From the NCBI GenBank assembly GCA_947579605.1, contig OX388321.1, positions 14,623,614-14,687,613 on the forward strand: a DNA stretch of 64,000 bases, read 5' to 3'. A program made the translations under genes and the position numbers. Position 1 is the first letter of the stretch. Every line of letters begins with the position of its first letter. This document shows positions 12,040-21,540 of this stretch, piece by piece. The DNA is from Athripsodes cinereus. Its lineage: Eukaryota; Arthropoda; Insecta; Trichoptera; Leptoceridae. A model generated the notes under the pieces. It was not told the origin of the DNA, searched no databases, and was given only the letters and a program-made list of their open reading frames with translations.

Positions 12040-14029
12040 TACTAATGCTATGAGAGTGAAAATGGTTTAACCAATATTATGTCATAGCATTCTTCACTAT
12101 ATCAGCCATTATCGTAATTGAACATTTTTCTTGACAGAAGAACCAACAAGAGTTCTTCGTGTAATTAATAACACAAATGCGTAAACAGTTTTTTAGTCCA
12201 TTAATGTTGAATGATGAGAGACATGATATTAATGGACAGTTGAGTACTTGTGTCGTGAAATGAATCCAAAACGATTATTATTATTATTTAAATTTAACAA
12301 AACTTAATTAGTATGCAAAGTCACAAAATATAAACTTATTAGTGTAAATTACTTTGTCTTGACAAATTGTCCAGCTGTAGTGAAATGTAGAGTAGTAATA
12401 TAGGACATTGATGAAATTATACATAAAAACTAATGCGACAATTTCACCATGATCTCATTTCTAAAAATTTTTGGAATGTTATAATGTTTTCGAGCATTTG
12501 CTAGCCCACCGTGATTATATTATTTTAAAAACATTTTTTTTGATAAATGATTCTGGTATTCTTGGATAATTTATCTAAATGTAATATATTAAGACTCAGA
12601 AAACGCGAAATGCTGGTTTTTTATGGTTTTTACATTTTTTTAATCGTCTTAAATAATGTTACATATTCACGGAAAAAAATATATGTTATAGATCAATTCT
12701 TTCTCTATTGAATTGTAATGTTTTGAGTTTGGATAGTTTATTTATTTTTTTGAAAAAAAATCCGAAAAAAATATCAATTTTTTGTTTTCGAATCATTTTG
12801 CTTGAATACCGGGTGGAACAGCGACATATTTTTTTTTTGTTATACCTAATGCCTAATAATATTTTGCAGTGATATGTCATGTAAATATTTTCAACAAATA
12901 TTAAAATCAGCTTTAAAATTGAAAAAACCTTCAGTTGAGGAACAATTCATATTTGTATGACGTCTTTATTTTTGTCCAAAGAAAGAGAGAGTCTTATGCT
13001 TTATCTATGCGCGCATAAGAGAAAATGACACAGTCGGTTTCGAGCCGGCTCGCAGTGCGGACGAAGTGCGGAGAATTTGGCGGAGTTTTTTTATTATATA
13101 CTAAACGCCATTTTACCGAATCATGATATTTTTTTTGAGTAGGTCTTCCTCTTAAAATGTAAATAAATGTTAATATTAAAATACTGCTCGACCGATAATG
13201 CAAAACCGACTCCCACGTTAAAGAAGAGCGTTTTTATTCAGGGCAATATATCTACATATTTGATGCATTGAATGTAATCATCCAAAAATAATACATGACT
13301 TTGTAAATGTTTGAAAATATTTTCTGGCGGAAACTCATTGTAAAAATGTTGTAATAGAAGAGAAATTATACAAGTTTTTTGTTTACAAAGAAAAAACTTT
13401 GAAAACTGTTAAATTTAAATAATAATAAAATATAAGGATAATATTAAGAATGTTGGACAATTTTAACAAACAGTGTAGGTTCTATATAATAATAATGGCT
13501 GAGAAATTATTTGTTCTCGAATAATAGTAATAACAATAGCGGGACCTCTTTCAGAAACTACAAGGAACAAACAGACAATGGTTTCCTTCTTCTTGTCTTG
13601 TCTTATGATCTATTTTACTGTAAGACCAACAAAGACACCCATCTCAGTTTATCATTATGACAAAGACATTTTCAGTTGACAAAAGATCTGAGACAGATGT
13701 AGAATGGAGTGGAAGTGGAAGTTAAATCGTGCAACAGGTATGCAAATAAATACCTAATGGAAAGTGCTAATAAAGAACAATCTTACTAAATAGCTACCTG
13801 CATCAGATCTCATACCTAATTATTGTTCATACGAATTAATTAGGTATCTTGTGGAAAGTAAAGAAGTAGGTGCTTTCTTTCTAACTCTCTATTAATACTA
13901 CTATACAAAATGTACTATTTTACTGGTACCTATTTATTTTTGTGAGACTTCATAAAATTAATGCACATATAAGTTAAACAAAATTTAGTTTTTGTATTCA
14001 TCTATTCAGGATAACATGATCAAAAAGAC
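12040..14029. other. AT-rich non-coding stretch
   Basis: No gene recognised. A less AT-rich patch at about 13010-13215 is bounded by a 9-bp inverted pair (AGTCGGTTT at 13032, AAACCGACT at 13203) and could be a decayed MITE, but the arms are too short to call. Confidence 0.45.
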
Positions 14030-14275
14030 AATGGACGTAGAAGTAGGACCCAGAAGACCAGGCAGACCAGTGACCACCTGGATGTCCATTAAGGGTTTTC
14101 CCACCACTTTCCCCTTGGTGTTTTAAGAGCTGAGCTCCTATATCATCCAGACAAACGGATGTCCACAATTGCCAGGGACATGAAGGAGGCCAAGTTGCGC
14201 TCGGAGGATGCAGGGGACCGGAAAACTTGGAAGATGAGGACTAGGAGAGCCGACCCCAAGTAAATGAGATAAAGG
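14030..14275 (+). pseudogene. LINE C-terminal remnant with a 77-bp internal insertion
   Basis: The first part (14040-14080) reads as a decayed 'GRPxxxW' segment: AGACCAGGCAGACCAGTGAC encodes RPGRPVT. The second part, from 14166, decodes to RDMKEAKLRSEDAGDRKTWK followed by MRTRRADPK and a stop. This is very like the C terminus of Jockey/RTE-type polyproteins ('...EDAxDRxxWxxxxRRADP'). The halves are separated by 77 bp flanked by a 9-bp direct repeat, GGATGTCCA (14080-14088 and 14157-14165), suggesting a small insertion. A GAA microsatellite follows at 14285-14300. Confidence 0.65.
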
Positions 14276-15007
14276 CGAGGGCGAAGAAGAAGAAGAAGAT
14301 TCATTTATAAAACATTCATAGATTAATTTATTTATTCATATCATCATGACATTTTCTGCAAAAGAGGCAGCCATTCAATTGATCACATGATGAATTATGT
14401 TTATATGCGTGCCATACAATACTCGTAGGTGGTACTATGCAACACATAGACAGTGTGTCGCGGCGATGGAGGCAACAAACGAACTTTGACCTGGTGTTGT
14501 TTTTTTGCTTTTCACTCTCTCTGCGCGATGCATTGTTTACATTTTATTGTCAAATATGAAGAATTTTTCTTTATTTCTTTTCGTTAAGGTGGATAAAAAT
14601 ATGAACAAGATATTCACGAGCAGCGTAACATTCCTCGATTGAGATTATTTTTGTACATCTAACCTAAGTGCCTAGTTAGACTAATCCGGACGTATTTAAT
14701 AAACGATATTTGTATCTTAAAAGAACATACAATAAAGCTTCCATCATTATGATAGCAAACAATGTAACTTAAGTTTTCGATAAATAAGAAAAATATCCCC
14801 TCGAAATATGCCAACAACTCATTTCACTATTAAAAGTAACTTACAAAAGACAGGTATTTTAAAAACATCACGTATGACATGTAAAATTTTCAATTAAGCG
14901 ACGAGGTATGCCACTCGTTCTGCATAGTAAAGAGAGAAGATCTCCATCTTAATTACGTGTAGTTAGTTCACTGGTTACCTAACTGAAAAAGAGAAAAAAA
15001 TACTTAC

Positions 15008-15334
15008 CTAATCTTGGATTTAAAATATCCGGTTGTCTGTTTTCTGTTTGAGGTTTGAGTGTATACGCTACGACGTATCTTTGTTCCCCTGTGTTGATCT
15101 CCAGTAGAGAGCCTTGTTGGCGTCTTGGCGCTGTTAAGGGAGCGCTTACTGATGTGGTTTGTGTTGATGGTGGTGGAGGTTTTGATGTACAAGTGGCTTC
15201 TGAACTTGGAGAGTTGGCTCGATAAGCTCGACGACATGCAGCTAGTGCGACAGCAAAGAGTGCTGCGGCGCAGACGGCACAGAGAGCTGCGACAGCTGCT
15301 GCCCAGGACATTGTAACGGCGCCAGTGCCACCGT
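15008..15334 (-). CDS. Internal exon: transmembrane plus juxtamembrane region, Sidestep-like adhesion protein
   Basis: On the minus strand a pyrimidine tract ending in TTTTCTTTTTCAG leads into an exon whose first base is 15334, and the last base 15008 is followed by GTAAGTATT, a perfect donor. The exon is 327 nt and phase 1 at both ends, the symmetric class typical of extracellular-domain genes. It encodes a hydrophobic, alanine-rich helix (SWAAAVAALCAVCAAALFAV...) stopped by CRRAYR, then a Ser/Thr/Pro-rich cytoplasmic stretch, then YVVAYTLKP and QPDILNPRLG. The last motifs resemble the conserved cytoplasmic segment I associate with insect Sidestep (Side) family immunoglobulin-superfamily receptors, which act in neuronal target recognition. 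I did not see the upstream Ig/FN3 exons or the last exon in the window. That it is a transmembrane exon is well supported; the family name is an inference from memory. Confidence 0.6.
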
Positions 15335-16040
15335 CTGAAAAAGAAAACATTACTTTATTCTCTAAAGTAATACTCAAAGCACGGAAAAATAATTTCTTGA
15401 GAATTCCACAACACTAAGTTCAGTAAAGATCTTCATAAAAACCAGTCATCCATTTTTTAAATTTTCTACCCCTTGTAGTCACATATTCTTTTTTGTAGGT
15501 ATAGGAGTTGAGAAATATTCGGCACATCATCAGCATGAACAGTGATATAAAATGAATATGTTGGCAATGTTTTGTAGTAAAGTAAGTAGTTATATACTCG
15601 TTCCGTTGTTGCTATTATTAACACATCATGAAAGTGTGAAAGAGCTATTTGGATCAGATCCAAAAATACTTTAATAATAAATAACCTTTTCAGTCGTCAA
15701 AGCCATTTATAGAAGATTCAATCAAATTTGAGGATAATGGCTAAAACAATAATATTCTCATATTTTTGTAATCATTAATGCTAATACTGAAATAAATACA
15801 GGTGAAATATTCTATGTACTTAAAATATCTTTATGATAACTTTGTAACTTATTAAGATTTGTGTATTTTGCATGACCGATGGACCTTGCAATGTTTTATC
15901 ACTTCTGTGAAACGATATCAGAGTTAAAAACGTGTCGTAATTTTGTAATATTTATAGGTATTGCACAGAGTCATAATATTTAATCTTAATAAAAAAAGCT
16001 GTATAACATTTTAAGCACTATCAATTCAATTCAAATGTCT
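15335..16040. other. Probable intron sequence upstream of the exon
   Basis: Minus-strand intron side of the 3' splice site at 15335-15336. AT-rich, with no further exon with credible splice sites that I could find. The 65-codon frame at 15466-15663 has no domain. Confidence 0.45.
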
Positions 16041-16041
16041 T

Positions 16042-16135
16042 ATTATGATTGCCACGGGAAGAAAAACTTGCATATTTATTACATGCAGTTGGTTTACTCT
16101 CTAAGAGTGAGAAATGTCATTATGGTATGAATGAA
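16042..16135 (+). repeat. Copy of dispersed CCCACAAGTGGG repeat family (degenerate)
   Basis: Contains TTGCCACGGGAAGAAAAACT, then TTATTACATGCAGTTGGTTT followed by ACTC, then GAGAAATGTCATTATGGTAT. The central CCACTTGTGGGA box is lost, but order and spacing match the family. Confidence 0.55.
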
Positions 16136-16280
16136 AGAAAGCTTAGAAATATCAAATTAAGTTCAGGAAAACATAAGTTTTATCTACATTTACTTCTATA
16201 AAAACTCATTACTCTCAATATCGTAGATACCAAGTTATACTGTAAATTAAATTTGCAAGTTCGGTTCGGGTTCGGTTTGG

Positions 16281-16452
16281 GTTCGTCGGTAGCCTGGAGG
16301 TAGAGTCTCGGCCTTCAGAACAAGGGGTCCGTGGTTCGATCCCAGGTGCCGGCAAACTCCCCTTTCACGGCATAAGCTTTTAACTTAGTGTGAAAGGTGT
16401 ATAAGGTTGTATTTGGGTTTATAACAAAATCCAGATATATCTTTTTTAAAAA
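16281..16452 (+). mobile_element. tRNA-derived SINE, family A (full length)
   Basis: The head reads TTCGTCGGTAGCCTGGAGGT, with an A-box-like TAGCCTGGAGGTAGAG and, at 16333-16343, the B box GGTTCGATCCC. The body ends GGTTGTATTTGGGTTTATAA, then CAAAATCCAGATATATCTTT. The 3' hairpin arm carries C-to-T relative to the other copies (AAATCCA), which turns a G-C pair into a G-U pair, so the fold TGGGTTT / AAAUCCA survives in RNA. Upstream is a TTCGGTTYGGG short repeat at 16260-16282. Confidence 0.85.
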
Positions 16453-18100
16453 AAAAGTCTATATATATAGTGTGCAAATTTGATGTTTTAAAAAGAATTG
16501 GAAAGGACTCATTCCTGATTCTTTAGTCACAGACGGACGGTGAAGAAGGGTGTCTGCTGTATAAAGTGAGTGAAATAATATAAATGTTGGAACATCATAC
16601 GCTTACAAATTTCCTGTTAGTGTATATTATGACAGGATATAGGTACTCACTTTTATTTCTTACTTCCTTCTCTCAACTCGATTCTAGAACATTATCTATT
16701 GAATATTTAGGTTTCCTATCTATTTGCAGTACACCTTATCGAATTTCATGTAGGGAACTATGAAAAAATGCAATGATATTACGTTACATAACGATCATTT
16801 GTTGTTTTCAGGAACACAGGCTGGAAACAATATTCTTACACATAGAAAAATTTACTAATTAAATAATTAATAATATACTTATTAAGTAACATTTTTTTCA
16901 CGGTATTCGTAACGGGTAATTTGGTAGTAGAAAACAACGCTTGTCTTGGCGAATTTACATTACATTCCTCAAATATTACATATGACACGGAAAGGACGAT
17001 CTGCATGTTTTTCATACGCCGTAAATCCGCTGGCTACCTCGCTTGTGGGATTATGTAGTTATTATGTTTATTATATTAGCAAGATTTTTCAAACTTATGA
17101 TTAAAAGGTCACGTCAATACAAATTTAGCTTTTGAGTGGTTAACAAGACAAAACACGCATTGATGTATTTAGTTTATGAGTTTTATGATTTGGAACGAGG
17201 AAATAGATTGAACAGGGTAGTGTGTAAGAGTGTTTACAAATCATAATAATCAAAATTTTATTATGACAAAAACGTTATGTTGTATAAAACTTTAATAAAA
17301 TATGAAAATTAACGACATGAAACCGTAAAGTTGTCCCTCACTAGAAAAGATTTTTTAGCGTAAAATTTTCAAATTACACTTTGTATATCACATCATAGAC
17401 ATCATTAAAGAATATCTTTAAAGAAAATTGAATGTGTATTTTGTATGCGCTGAAAATAAGTGGTCGTGTTATGCTACGTTTAAATGTATAATAAAATGCT
17501 AATGTAACGGATGTCGTAAAAAGTGTGTGCTTCTATCGGGTAAACAAAACTGTACAGTGTCGTAAAATACAACGAGTACTGGGTGGTGCATAAGTAGTAT
17601 GTAGGTCCTACGAGGCGAATATTTTCATGAAAAAATAATAATAATAATGTCATTTGCTTTTTTGTGAAAAGGAAAAGTTTCTCGCGTCAATCATGTGCAA
17701 GAAATTATATTGGATTTTTTATTATTAATTTCGACTTCTTTAAATATTGCCCTTCGACGATAAACTTCCAAAATGAAATATTAATTTTGAAGGTTTATAG
17801 CTACAGTTTATATATAGGTATTACCTTTACATAGATTCACGACCGCAAAAGTTTGCTGAACTAAACAATTATATCAGTTTTATTTGATTAATTCGATTTG
17901 AAAAATAATTAGGTGTTAGGTTTTGATTCGTATTGTATGATTATGATCAGTTTTATGCAATAAATTCTTGTTAATATGCTGTAGGAATTTATTATTGGTA
18001 TTCAATTTCACTTTTTTTCGAAGGATTGACTATGTAACAGTTTCGAGACATTATTGTAATATAAAGTATTTAAAACTAAGTGTTACCTGGTTTTATAAAA
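16453..18100. other. AT-rich non-coding stretch with one dispersed-repeat copy
   Basis: A degenerate copy of the CCCACAAGTGGG family lies at about 16980-17065 (GACACGGAAAGGACGATCTG, then CTGGCTACCTCGCTTGTGGG). Nothing else is recognised. Confidence 0.5.
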
Positions 18101-18106
18101 ATTGCA

Positions 18107-18179
18107 ATCGATTTCAACAAACCTTTGCCATCTACGGGCAAAGCATAACTGCATATTGCAGAGGTTTGCCGAAATCGAT
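18107..18179 (+). ncRNA. miRNA-precursor-like hairpin (candidate)
   Basis: The 5' arm ATCGATTTCAACAAACCTTT + GC (18107-18128) pairs with the 3' arm GCAGAGGTTTGCCGAAATCG + AT (18158-18179). Twenty of 22 positions pair, including one G-U, with a central two-base mismatch (AA opposite CC), and the loop is 29 nt. Arm length, near-complete pairing and a central bulge are what a pre-miRNA looks like, but a short foldback transposon would look the same. I do not recognise the arm sequence as a known miRNA. Confidence 0.35.
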
Positions 18180-19709
18180 AGCGGTTTAAAAAAATCAACG
18201 GATTATACATAGAATTAATACTTTGTATTATAAAAAATGTATTCAATTTATTGTTGTCTTAAAATTTGAATAAAATATTTTCTTTGCCTTTTTTAACTAT
18301 GTTTTGTTTTATCTTATTTTATTCTAAGTCTATCCTACTTACTTCCACTCTATTCTATTCTTATTCTACGTATTATGCTGTTTCATACTTTATATTGTTT
18401 TCTTATGCTTGTTTTATCAATACCTTTTGTTGAATGGTTTTTGACTGCTTGTTAAAATTGTATATCTAATATACATATACACGTGTAAAATACAGAGACA
18501 AATGTGGAATGAAATGTATATTACATTATTGTTAAATAACTGTGTAAATTTTATAAAAATTAAATATTCTTTAATAAACATACATATTTGAATTTGATAC
18601 AAAAAAAAATGCAAAGTAGGTAGGTACCTACCATGAGAGTTCTCTTGATTTGAGTACCATTCTAATAGTAATTTGGTTAATGGATATGGAACAAGATGGA
18701 AAGATAAAATTCAAGGAAAAACTTGAATTGGTTTTATGAAAGGGAAAGGGTATTTTAAAAGGCCGACTTTTTTGTGCGTACAAGATTAAATTATAATATT
18801 TTAGATTGATAATGGGAAACGTGTTTACATACATAAAAAAAATTAGAAATTATGGTAACAAAAAAAATAAAAATAAAAAAAAAATAGAAAAAAACGTCGA
18901 TAATATACCTACGAGTTTTATCAAAACTAAATTCATAGTTCTAGATATTATTTTAATTATATCGAATAAGTGAAGTTCATATTTTCTTATTTAACTCTTT
19001 ATGGTTACAGAAACATTTATTAGCATCTTTTACAATAACATAAAATAAAAAAAAAACTTTTACATATTTGTAAGAATTGAACAAGAATCAATGTCGTCCC
19101 AGGTGTTACAAAGAATACTTTTGGAATAAATTCATGTCGACATTTCTAAAAGTTACAGCTTACAGCCGTCATAAAACGGAGCAATATTTAAAATGATTGT
19201 TCATGACAGTTGAGGAAGTATAAAGATATATGGAGATGGAGGATAGATCAGTACTATCAATAACAATAACATGTTACGACTTTCCAAAGTGGAGTAACAT
19301 CCTGAACTATTTGGGTCTCATATCCCTAGGGCGGGGGCAGAGAGGGGCGGGTGTGAGGTGTCCCTGACAGTCCCTCAGAGTACCTAACTGAGGAATGATA
19401 AAATATTATTTTATATTATTTAAGCCGATCATAGTTTTATGGAGATAATATAAGGGGAAGGATGTAGTATGTACTCAAACGGGAGGCAACTTGTTGGATT
19501 AAAATGAGTATCTATGAAACGAAGTGAATAAATGGGGTAGTTTTTCAAAAAATAGTTTCTAGATACATAATATATTTAGGATTATTTGATGGTTAGTTAC
19601 TATTATTAGTAAAATTGTTAGATAGACTAAAAATAAGAACAAAAAAAAAACAAAATATATTCAATTTATGTTCAATATTTTCTTTTTCATTAAATTTTCT
19701 ATTTCTTAC
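18180..19709. other. AT-rich non-coding stretch
   Basis: No gene recognised. A-rich runs at 18838-18895 and a TAGGTAGGTACCTACC palindrome near 18618-18633 are the only visible features. Confidence 0.5.
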
Positions 19710-19955
19710 CCTCGGTGTTGCACGGAGGCTAACGCTCTTGCCTTTGAGTCACGAGGTCCCGGGTTCGATTCCCGGCCAGGGCAAAATGAAGAATGGCCTT
19801 TTTCAAATTGTCCTGGGTCTGGGTGTTACATGTATATGTATTCAGTGCATTGTACAAATATTATGAGTATCGTAGTGTTAGTAGGTACCGGTAATACAAG
19901 ATTCATATCTTAGTTTGGGACTAGCTCGGTCTGTGTGAATTGTCTATACATGTTA
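19710..19955 (+). mobile_element. tRNA-derived SINE, family B (full length)
   Basis: The head CGGTGTTGCACGGAGGCTAA...CTTTGAGTCACGAGGTCCCG is tRNA-like, with B box GGTTCGATTCC at 19762-19772 inside CCCGGGTTCGATTCCCGG. The body runs through GTCCTGGGTCTGGGTGTTAC and ATGTATATGTATTCAGTGCA to a 3' end GGGACTAGCTCGGTCTGTGT followed by GAATTGTCTATAC. Minus-strand copies lie at 51217-51446 and 54336-54570. Its tRNA portion is a pseudo-tRNA, not a functional tRNA gene. Confidence 0.85.
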
Positions 19956-20059
19956 ATGTTCATTAAATACTAAATAATATAATCATGAATTATATTTCTA
20001 CATGGTATATTTTACGTAGTTTTTCAAATAGCTTATGGATAATTAATTTTGTTAGAACT

Positions 20060-20157
20060 GTCACTGTTGTATTTGTAAATGTTATGTTTAATGTATTTTG
20101 TCATGTAATAGGCTTATGCCGTGAATTTATGTAAATAAATAAATAAATAAATGTAAT
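20060..20157 (+). mobile_element. 5'-truncated LINE 3' end with GGC-loop-GCC hairpin and (TAAA)n
   Basis: Contains GTCATGTAATAGGCTTATGC followed by CGTGAATTTATG, then TAAATAAATAAATAAATAAA. The hairpin GGC-TTAT-GCC is at 20111-20120. The arrangement matches the 3' end of the full-length minus-strand LINE (24025-24034 hairpin plus tail), so this is a dead 5'-truncated insertion of a related element. Confidence 0.75.
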
Positions 20158-20159
20158 AA

Positions 20160-21335
20160 TAAAGAATTTTATCTTGTTAGTATGTTAGGGGTCAGCAGCC
20201 AACGAATGTTACGCAAGCGAACATTTTATCGATGATTTTATATCGAAGCATATTTTTTTAACCCGGGAGGCGCGAATTAATGAGAAATACTGTCACAAAC
20301 GTCCGCGTTCCTTTTTGATGGTTCAATTAAAACAATAAAATCATAGTAATTACTTGGGTTTAGAATTATAATTTTAATGTAAACATCATTCACATCGTTC
20401 TCCTATTTGTTTTTGTACCAAATATAATAGTTAAATCTTATAATAACGTCTTAAATCAGTAAATAATGATATCCCATACAAAGGTACCTGCTTCCTCAGC
20501 CGCCATGCGTCTAGACATGGCTCAGTAATTGTGTCACAGGACCCTGCATTGATTCAATTACCTATAAACATCGCGGGCATATTTAGTAAACATAATACTT
20601 AGGTACCTTATTATTGTTTGTGTATTTAATAACCATAGTACTTAAGTACTTTATTATTATTTATACTAGAAATGAAATAGATTGGCCGGATACTAAATAT
20701 TCGGCCATTCCCGTAATTTGTTAAGTTTAGGTGAATTGCAGAATGTTCTTTATAACATAAATGACCGTAAAAACTATACCCAGTTTTATTATTAAAATTC
20801 AAAATTTTATTTATGTAGACATATTATGTAAAATTAAACACTATTATACCTACCTAGATTTTTTTAGAACAAAAGTAAACATCAACTTCTTGATAATTTG
20901 AAATAAGACATAAAAAGATTTTACGTACCTACTAGGTACATAGGTATAGGTAGTTTTATTTTCACCATAAAAAATAGCCTTAGTAATTTTGATTTCAAGA
21001 TTTTTTGCTATTTCTTCATGATAAGTACCTATCGAGTAGTTATACCAAATAGTTGCCGGATATCAGTTTCATCTCTAGTTTATACGACACCCATGTATAT
21101 AGTTTTTTTATTTATATAATCGGATATCTTTGAAGTGGTACAGTACAATATTATATACCCAAATAACAATTTATGGTTTTACAAGAGACGCGTGAGTAAT
21201 TACACTACGGGTTTTATAAAACATTATATTTGAGACGATGGTTATACAACACAGATAGGTGGTGAATAAAACAGTATTTTCATAGTAGAATAAAACATTT
21301 TTGTTTTATTTATTACTACTACTACTACTACTACT
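20160..21335. other. AT-rich non-coding stretch
   Basis: No gene recognised. An ACT microsatellite at 21315-21336 runs directly into the dispersed repeat that follows. Several TAGGTACCTA-like palindromes occur around 20930-20955. Confidence 0.5.
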
Positions 21336-21540
21336 ATACCATCACGGCATATCCCACAAGTGGGGTAGCCAGCAGATCAGCTGTATGTAAGAAACATACA
21401 AACTGTCCTCTTTGTGCCAGTATAAAATCAAGACATTCAGGATGGGTGGCAAACCTCAACGCTGAATTTAAGATGTAAAATGTCTTATTTTTTTCGAACA
21501 CCTGCCTTTTACAGGACACTCGAAAACTTACGCAGAAGAG
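21336..21540 (-). repeat. Long copy of dispersed CCCACAAGTGGG repeat family
   Basis: On the plus strand it begins TACCATCACGGCATATCCCA then CAAGTGGGGTAGCCAGC, and continues through AAACTGTCCTCTTTGTGCC, AAGACATTCAGGATGGGTGG and CGCTGAATTTAAGATGTAAA to GAACACCTGCCTTTTACAGG. The same order, over about 250 bp, recurs at 46118-46375, so this is an interspersed element rather than a satellite. It starts directly after an (ACT)n run. No ORF or terminal inverted repeat was found; its class is unknown. Confidence 0.75.

Noticed and set aside
13010..13215. MITE bounded by AGTCGGTTT / AAACCGACT
   Set aside because: Arms of nine bases without a target duplication are within chance expectation in this much sequence.
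15125..15316. Plus-strand frame of 63 codons
   Set aside because: Shadow of the minus-strand transmembrane exon.
16288..16345. Functional tRNA gene
   Set aside because: A and B boxes are present but the sequence continues into a conserved SINE body shared with 6213-6380; it is a SINE head.
19712..19785. Functional tRNA gene
   Set aside because: Same reasoning: the tRNA-like part is the head of SINE family B, present in three copies.
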